Of a DNA stretch of 8,873 nucleotides, positions 5,583 to 8,873 are shown piece after piece; position 1 is the first letter of the stretch, and each line of letters opens with the position of its first letter. Origin of the DNA: Bacteroidales bacterium (lineage in GTDB: Bacteria; Bacteroidota; Bacteroidia; Bacteroidales; UBA12481); the NCBI GenBank assembly GCA_021160155.1, contig JAGHDB010000254.1, positions 1 through 8,873 of the forward strand. Reading direction: 5' to 3'. The notes below the pieces were generated by a model that saw only the letters and a program-made list of their open reading frames with translations, did not search any database and was not told the origin of the DNA. Position numbers and translations under genes: made by a program.

Positions 5583-7424
5583 ATGGACAAACACACAAAG
5601 GTCATCGAGATTGAGGAAGTGGTAATTCGATTTTCCGGAGATTCCGGAGATGGGATGCAGCTTACCGGAACCCTCTTCTCAGACACATCGGCTCTTTTTG
5701 GTAACGATGTGGCTACTTTCCCTGATTACCCCGCTGAAATTCGGGCCCCACAGGGTACGGTCGGGGGAGTTTCAGGATTTCAGGTTCACTTTGGACATTC
5801 GCAAATTAATACTCCGGGAGATTATTGTGATGTGCTGGTTGCTATGAATCCGGCTGCCCTGAAAGCTAATTTCAGGTGGGTCAAACCGGATGGGATCATC
5901 ATTATTGACACGGATGCATTTGTGGAGAAAAATATTATCAAAGCAGGATATAAAGAAGATCCGCTTAAAGAAGAGCCCCTCAACGGTATTAATCTGATCA
6001 AAGCTCCCATCTCCAGTATGACGCGTGAAAGTCTGAAGGATATCGGTCTAGACCAGAAATCAATTCTGAGAAGTAAAAATATGTTTGCTTTAGGGATTGT
6101 GAGCTGGATGTTTGATCGGCCGCTTGAACACGCGATTAAGTTTTTTAATAAGAAATTTGCCAACAAACCGCTGTTGATAGAGGCCAATACCAAGGTATTA
6201 CGTAATGGTTATCATTATGCCGAAACGATAAAAGCTATTGCATTTAATTATAAAGTCCGCCCGGCTGAAATTACCAAAGGTACCTACCGGATCATCAACG
6301 GAAATACGGCTACTGCCTGGGGGCTCCTGGCAGCTGCTGAAAAAGCCGGATTAAAACTCTTTTTAGGTTCGTATCCCATTACACCGGCTACTTCAATTTT
6401 GGAAGAACTGGCGGCTCGCAAGGATTTAGGCGTGAAAACATTTCAGGCTGAAGACGAGATTGCCGGTATTTGTACTTCGTTTGGCGCCAGTTTTACCGGC
6501 CATCTGGCAGTGACTTCCACAAGCGGACCGGGTCTGGCTCTTAAAAGCGAAACATTAGGGTTGGCCGTGATGACTGAATTACCTCTCGTAGTGATCAATG
6601 TCCAGCGGGGAGGCCCCTCTACCGGATTACCCACGAAAACCGAACAAGCCGATCTGATGCAGGCGCTTTACGGCAGAAACGGTGAATCTCCCTTAGTAGT
6701 GATGGCGGCTTCAACTCCTTCAAATTGTTTTGATTATGCCTATATGGCAGCTAAAATAGCCCTGGAACACATGACGCCGGTGATTTTGATGACTGAAGGT
6801 TTTCTGGCTAACGGAAGTGAACCTTGGAAAATACCGGATCTGGATACTTATCCTGAGATCAAACCCCCGTTTGCTCCCAAGGACCAACCGTATTCTCCAT
6901 ATGAAAAAGATCCGGATACACTGGTTAGAAAATGGGCCGTACCCGGAACTCCTGACCATGAACACCGGCTGGGTGGCCTGGAAAAAGACCCTGCAACCGG
7001 AGGTGTTTCTTATACGCCTGAGATACATGAGTTTATGGTAAAAGCTAGGGAAGAAAAGATCAACCGGGTAGCAAAAGATATCCCTCCGTTGGCTATTGAG
7101 GGGGATGAAGATGCCGATCTGTTGATTATTGGCTGGGGAGCTACTTACGGACACCTGTTAACTGCTATTGACAGCCTGAGAAAAGAGGGCCTGAAACTGG
7201 CTCTTGCACATTTTAACTATATCCGCCCGTTGCCTGAAAATTCCGGAGAAATATTGGGCAGATTCAAAAAACGACTGGTGTGCGAAAATAACCTGGGGCA
7301 GTTTGCCAACTATTTAAGAATGAATTTTCCTGAATATCCTTATCATCAATTTAACAAGATTCTGGGATTACCGTTTACCGTGGAAGATCTGAAAGATGCG
7401 ATACGTAAAAACCTGGAGGTATAA
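5583..7424 (+). CDS. korA: 2-oxoglutarate:ferredoxin oxidoreductase, fused gamma-alpha subunit
   Basis: Large subunit of a CoA-acylating 2-oxoacid:ferredoxin oxidoreductase, most likely acting on 2-oxoglutarate to give succinyl-CoA, CO2 and reduced ferredoxin, or the reverse carboxylation. The 613-residue protein is a fusion. Residues about 10-200 form the gamma domain (RFSGDSGDGMQLTG, then FPDYPAEIRAPQG), and about 230-613 the alpha domain. The latter shows SYPITPAT (263-270), FQAEDEIAG, TSTSGPG and QRGGPSTGLPT (341-351), regions that shape the thiamine diphosphate and substrate site. The C-terminal part, from about 505, carries the GWGATYG transketolase-C-like segment. There is no Fe-S cluster motif and no fused ferredoxin domain, as expected when electrons leave through the partner subunit. 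It starts after a structured leader without a Shine-Dalgarno sequence and is followed by korB two bases after its stop. Use of another 2-oxoacid cannot be excluded from sequence alone. Confidence 0.92.
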   Translation: MDKHTKVIEIEEVVIRFSGDSGDGMQLTGTLFSDTSALFGNDVATFPDYPAEIRAPQGTVGGVSGFQVHFGHSQINTPGDYCDVLVAMNPAALKANFRWVKPDGIIIIDTDAFVEKNIIKAGYKEDPLKEEPLNGINLIKAPISSMTRESLKDIGLDQKSILRSKNMFALGIVSWMFDRPLEHAIKFFNKKFANKPLLIEANTKVLRNGYHYAETIKAIAFNYKVRPAEITKGTYRIINGNTATAWGLLAAAEKAGLKLFLGSYPITPATSILEELAARKDLGVKTFQAEDEIAGICTSFGASFTGHLAVTSTSGPGLALKSETLGLAVMTELPLVVINVQRGGPSTGLPTKTEQADLMQALYGRNGESPLVVMAASTPSNCFDYAYMAAKIALEHMTPVILMTEGFLANGSEPWKIPDLDTYPEIKPPFAPKDQPYSPYEKDPDTLVRKWAVPGTPDHEHRLGGLEKDPATGGVSYTPEIHEFMVKAREEKINRVAKDIPPLAIEGDEDADLLIIGWGATYGHLLTAIDSLRKEGLKLALAHFNYIRPLPENSGEILGRFKKRLVCENNLGQFANYLRMNFPEYPYHQFNKILGLPFTVEDLKDAIRKNLEV

Positions 7425-7426
7425 TC

Positions 7427-8446
7427 ATGCAAGAAGTGACTCAATTAAAACCTGAAGATTTTAAAAGCGACCAAATAGTTCGTTGGTGCCCCGGTTGTGG
7501 CGACCATGCAGTATTAAGTGCCGTTCTGAAAGCACTGCCGCAAATCGGATACAAACATGAAGATGTGGTTTTTATTTCGGGGATAGGATGCTCCTCCCGG
7601 TTTCCCTATTATGTCAATACATATGGCATTCACAGTATCCACGGCCGTGCCGCAGCCATAGCCAGTGGCGTAAAAGTGGCTAACCCTAATCTCTCTGTTT
7701 GGGTAATTACCGGAGACGGAGATGCCCTGGCTATCGGAGGTAACCATTTCATCCATTTGGTACGACGCGATGTGGACCTGAATGTGATTCTGTTTAATAA
7801 TCGGATTTACGGACTGACAAAAGGACAATATTCTCCAACCTCCGAAATCGGTACCGTTACCAAAACATCTCCGTTCGGAACCATTGAGAGGCCATTTAAA
7901 CCGGGTGGAATCGCCATCGGAGCTAATGGCAGTTTCTTTGCAAGAACGATAGACAGTATGCCCAAATTGTCGACGGAGATATTCATCGAAGCTTCAAAAC
8001 ATAACGGAGCCTCTATCGTGGAAGTACTCCAGAATTGTGTCATTTTTAATGACCGTACCTGGGCTGACATTACCGACCGGCAATTTCGTGACGACCGGGT
8101 TATTGTATTAAAACATGGAGAACCGATGATTTTCGGTAAAGAACGTGACAAAGGACTGATCCTGAAAAACAGTCAGATTTCTGTAGTGAAACTGGGTGAA
8201 AACGGAATCACTGAAAAAGATTTACTGGTGCATGATGCCCAGACTGAATATGCCGGATTACATCTGTCTCTGGCCAATATGGAATATCCGACACATCCGG
8301 TGGCTCTGGGTGTGATAAGATCATATAATCTGCCTACCCATTATGACCAGGCTTTAACCGACCAGGTTAGGGAGGTGCAACAAAAATCAAAGATTAAAAA
8401 TATGAAAGACCTGCTTCACTCCGGAGCAACCTGGGAAGTCAAATAA
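7427..8446 (+). CDS. korB: 2-oxoglutarate:ferredoxin oxidoreductase, beta subunit
   Basis: Catalytic partner of the upstream gene product; it binds thiamine diphosphate-Mg and one [4Fe-4S] cluster. In the 339 residues the four expected cluster cysteines are Cys21 and Cys24 (WCPGCGDH), Cys55 (GIGCSS) and Cys204 (LQNC). Their spacing is very close to that of the Sulfolobus two-subunit enzyme. GDGDALAIGGNH (96-107) followed by NNRIYGLTKGQYSPTS (124-139) is the thiamine diphosphate/Mg motif. KTSPFGTIERPF is typical of the 2-oxoglutarate-type branch, which supports the substrate call. The start lies two bases after the korA stop and is preceded by GGAGG (7415-7419) seven bases upstream, a clean Shine-Dalgarno sequence that is uncommon in this phylum. 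No ferredoxin or delta-subunit gene is nearby, so the electron carrier is encoded elsewhere. A strong terminator follows. Confidence 0.94.
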   Translation: MQEVTQLKPEDFKSDQIVRWCPGCGDHAVLSAVLKALPQIGYKHEDVVFISGIGCSSRFPYYVNTYGIHSIHGRAAAIASGVKVANPNLSVWVITGDGDALAIGGNHFIHLVRRDVDLNVILFNNRIYGLTKGQYSPTSEIGTVTKTSPFGTIERPFKPGGIAIGANGSFFARTIDSMPKLSTEIFIEASKHNGASIVEVLQNCVIFNDRTWADITDRQFRDDRVIVLKHGEPMIFGKERDKGLILKNSQISVVKLGENGITEKDLLVHDAQTEYAGLHLSLANMEYPTHPVALGVIRSYNLPTHYDQALTDQVREVQQKSKIKNMKDLLHSGATWEVK

Positions 8447-8462
8447 AAACTGTATTTATATC

Positions 8463-8490
8463 AAAAGGAGGCACCAGCCTCCTTTTTTTT
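8463..8490 (+). terminator. Strong intrinsic terminator of korA-korB
   Basis: AAAAGGAGGC (8463-8472) and GCCTCCTTTT (8477-8486) form a perfect 10-bp stem with a 4-base ACCA loop. The T-run extends to 8490. It begins 16 bases after the korB stop and closes the operon. Confidence 0.93.
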
Positions 8491-8543
8491 ACCCCGGGCA
8501 AACCATGTTTTGTCAGATTTCGGTATTTTGGTAAAAATCTCCC

Positions 8544-8873
8544 ATGGAAAAAAGTATGAAGAAGCTACCTACCCAACGCCAGGATTACCGGTATAAAAAG
8601 ATTGTCTATACCGAGTCCATGAAAGGAAGCCGGCAACTGCTTCAAAGGTTTTTGAACAAGCAAACAGCCGATAAAAACATTTTTCACAACCTCATGCGGT
8701 ATAAAGCAAGTGAAATACTGCTGGTAGCGAATCTCTATGATACCTTTATCCTTGAAAACGAAGACCGGTTTTTTGAACAGGCTATGGGAGAAATTTACCA
8801 CCTGAGCCTCTCTTCACTACCCAGAATTACCGGAGTAACTTCTTCTGAAGGCGCTTTATCCATGCTCAAAGAC
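8544..8873 (+). CDS. N-terminal part of a PEP synthase/pyruvate phosphate dikinase-like protein with a receiver-like N-terminus, 3' truncated
   Basis: An open frame of 110 codons runs from ATG 8544 to the right edge with no stop. An in-frame TAA at 8532-8534 limits the start; ATG 8556 (MKKLPTQ) is an alternative. After a basic lead comes RYKASEILLVANLYDTFILENEDRF in two parts: strand-like SEILLVANLYD (55-65), then TFILENEDRFFEQ. Next is LSLSSLPRITGVTSSEGAL, ordered like the first strands of a response-regulator receiver fold. This N-terminus resembles that of long (about 900-1000 residue) Bacteroidota proteins annotated as PEP synthase or PEP/pyruvate-binding domain proteins, in which it precedes the ATP-grasp PPDK domain. 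The catalytic part would lie beyond the window, so this rests on recalled N-terminal similarity. A stand-alone receiver-like protein is the main alternative. It is separated from korB by a strong terminator. Confidence 0.55.
   Translation, partial: MEKSMKKLPTQRQDYRYKKIVYTESMKGSRQLLQRFLNKQTADKNIFHNLMRYKASEILLVANLYDTFILENEDRFFEQAMGEIYHLSLSSLPRITGVTSSEGALSMLKD

Noticed and set aside
5822..6193. Minus-strand open frame of 123 codons inside korA
   Set aside because: It is fully contained in the well-supported korA gene and shows no recognisable motif; the same applies to the other antisense frames in bamA, ompH, murI, korA and korB.
8524..8530. TATTTTG as a promoter box for the PEP synthase-like gene
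   Set aside because: It has one base too few between TA and TTTG, and the upstream TTTTG at 8508-8512 is only 11 bases away instead of about 19-21.
8565..8801. Minus-strand open frame of 78 codons near the right edge
   Set aside because: It lies opposite the open 110-codon frame starting at 8544, whose protein looks like a real family member; the minus-strand product resembles nothing I recognise.

Overview
The window looks like chromosomal core sequence from a member of the Bacteroidota, probably Bacteroidales or Marinilabiliales-like. Three things support this. The gene order end of a porG-like gene / uppS / bamA / ompH / ompH / murI matches the arrangement I recall from Porphyromonas and Bacteroides. 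Promoter-like boxes match the Bacteroidota -7 consensus TAnnTTTG. Most start codons lack a Shine-Dalgarno sequence, which is usual for the phylum. All complete genes lie on the + strand. I see no mobile element, CRISPR array, tRNA or rRNA, and no gap over 300 bases; the longest gap is 160 bases, between murI and korA.

Positions 1-4572 form an envelope biogenesis cluster. It holds the 3' end of a DUF6089/PorG-like outer-membrane barrel (type IX secretion), the undecaprenyl diphosphate synthase gene uppS, the Omp85 insertase gene bamA, and two tandem genes for Skp/OmpH periplasmic chaperones. The second chaperone gene appears to have its own promoter box. It ends in an intrinsic terminator whose T-run touches the start codon of murI (glutamate racemase, 4622-5422). 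Together these genes supply the lipid carrier, the D-glutamate for peptidoglycan, and the machinery that escorts and inserts outer-membrane proteins.

Positions 5423-8490 are a metabolic unit. A 160-base leader region carries a good promoter box and a strong 11-bp hairpin. It is followed by korA (fused gamma-alpha subunit) and korB, which encode a ferredoxin-dependent 2-oxoacid (probably 2-oxoglutarate) oxidoreductase, and then by a clear terminator. From 8544 to the right edge runs the N-terminal part of a gene resembling the Bacteroidota PEP synthase/pyruvate phosphate dikinase-like proteins that start with a receiver-like segment.

I do not find an undescribed multi-gene system here. The observations most worth checking are a proline in place of the conserved active-site histidine in UppS, the terminator abutting the murI start codon, and the structured korA leader.
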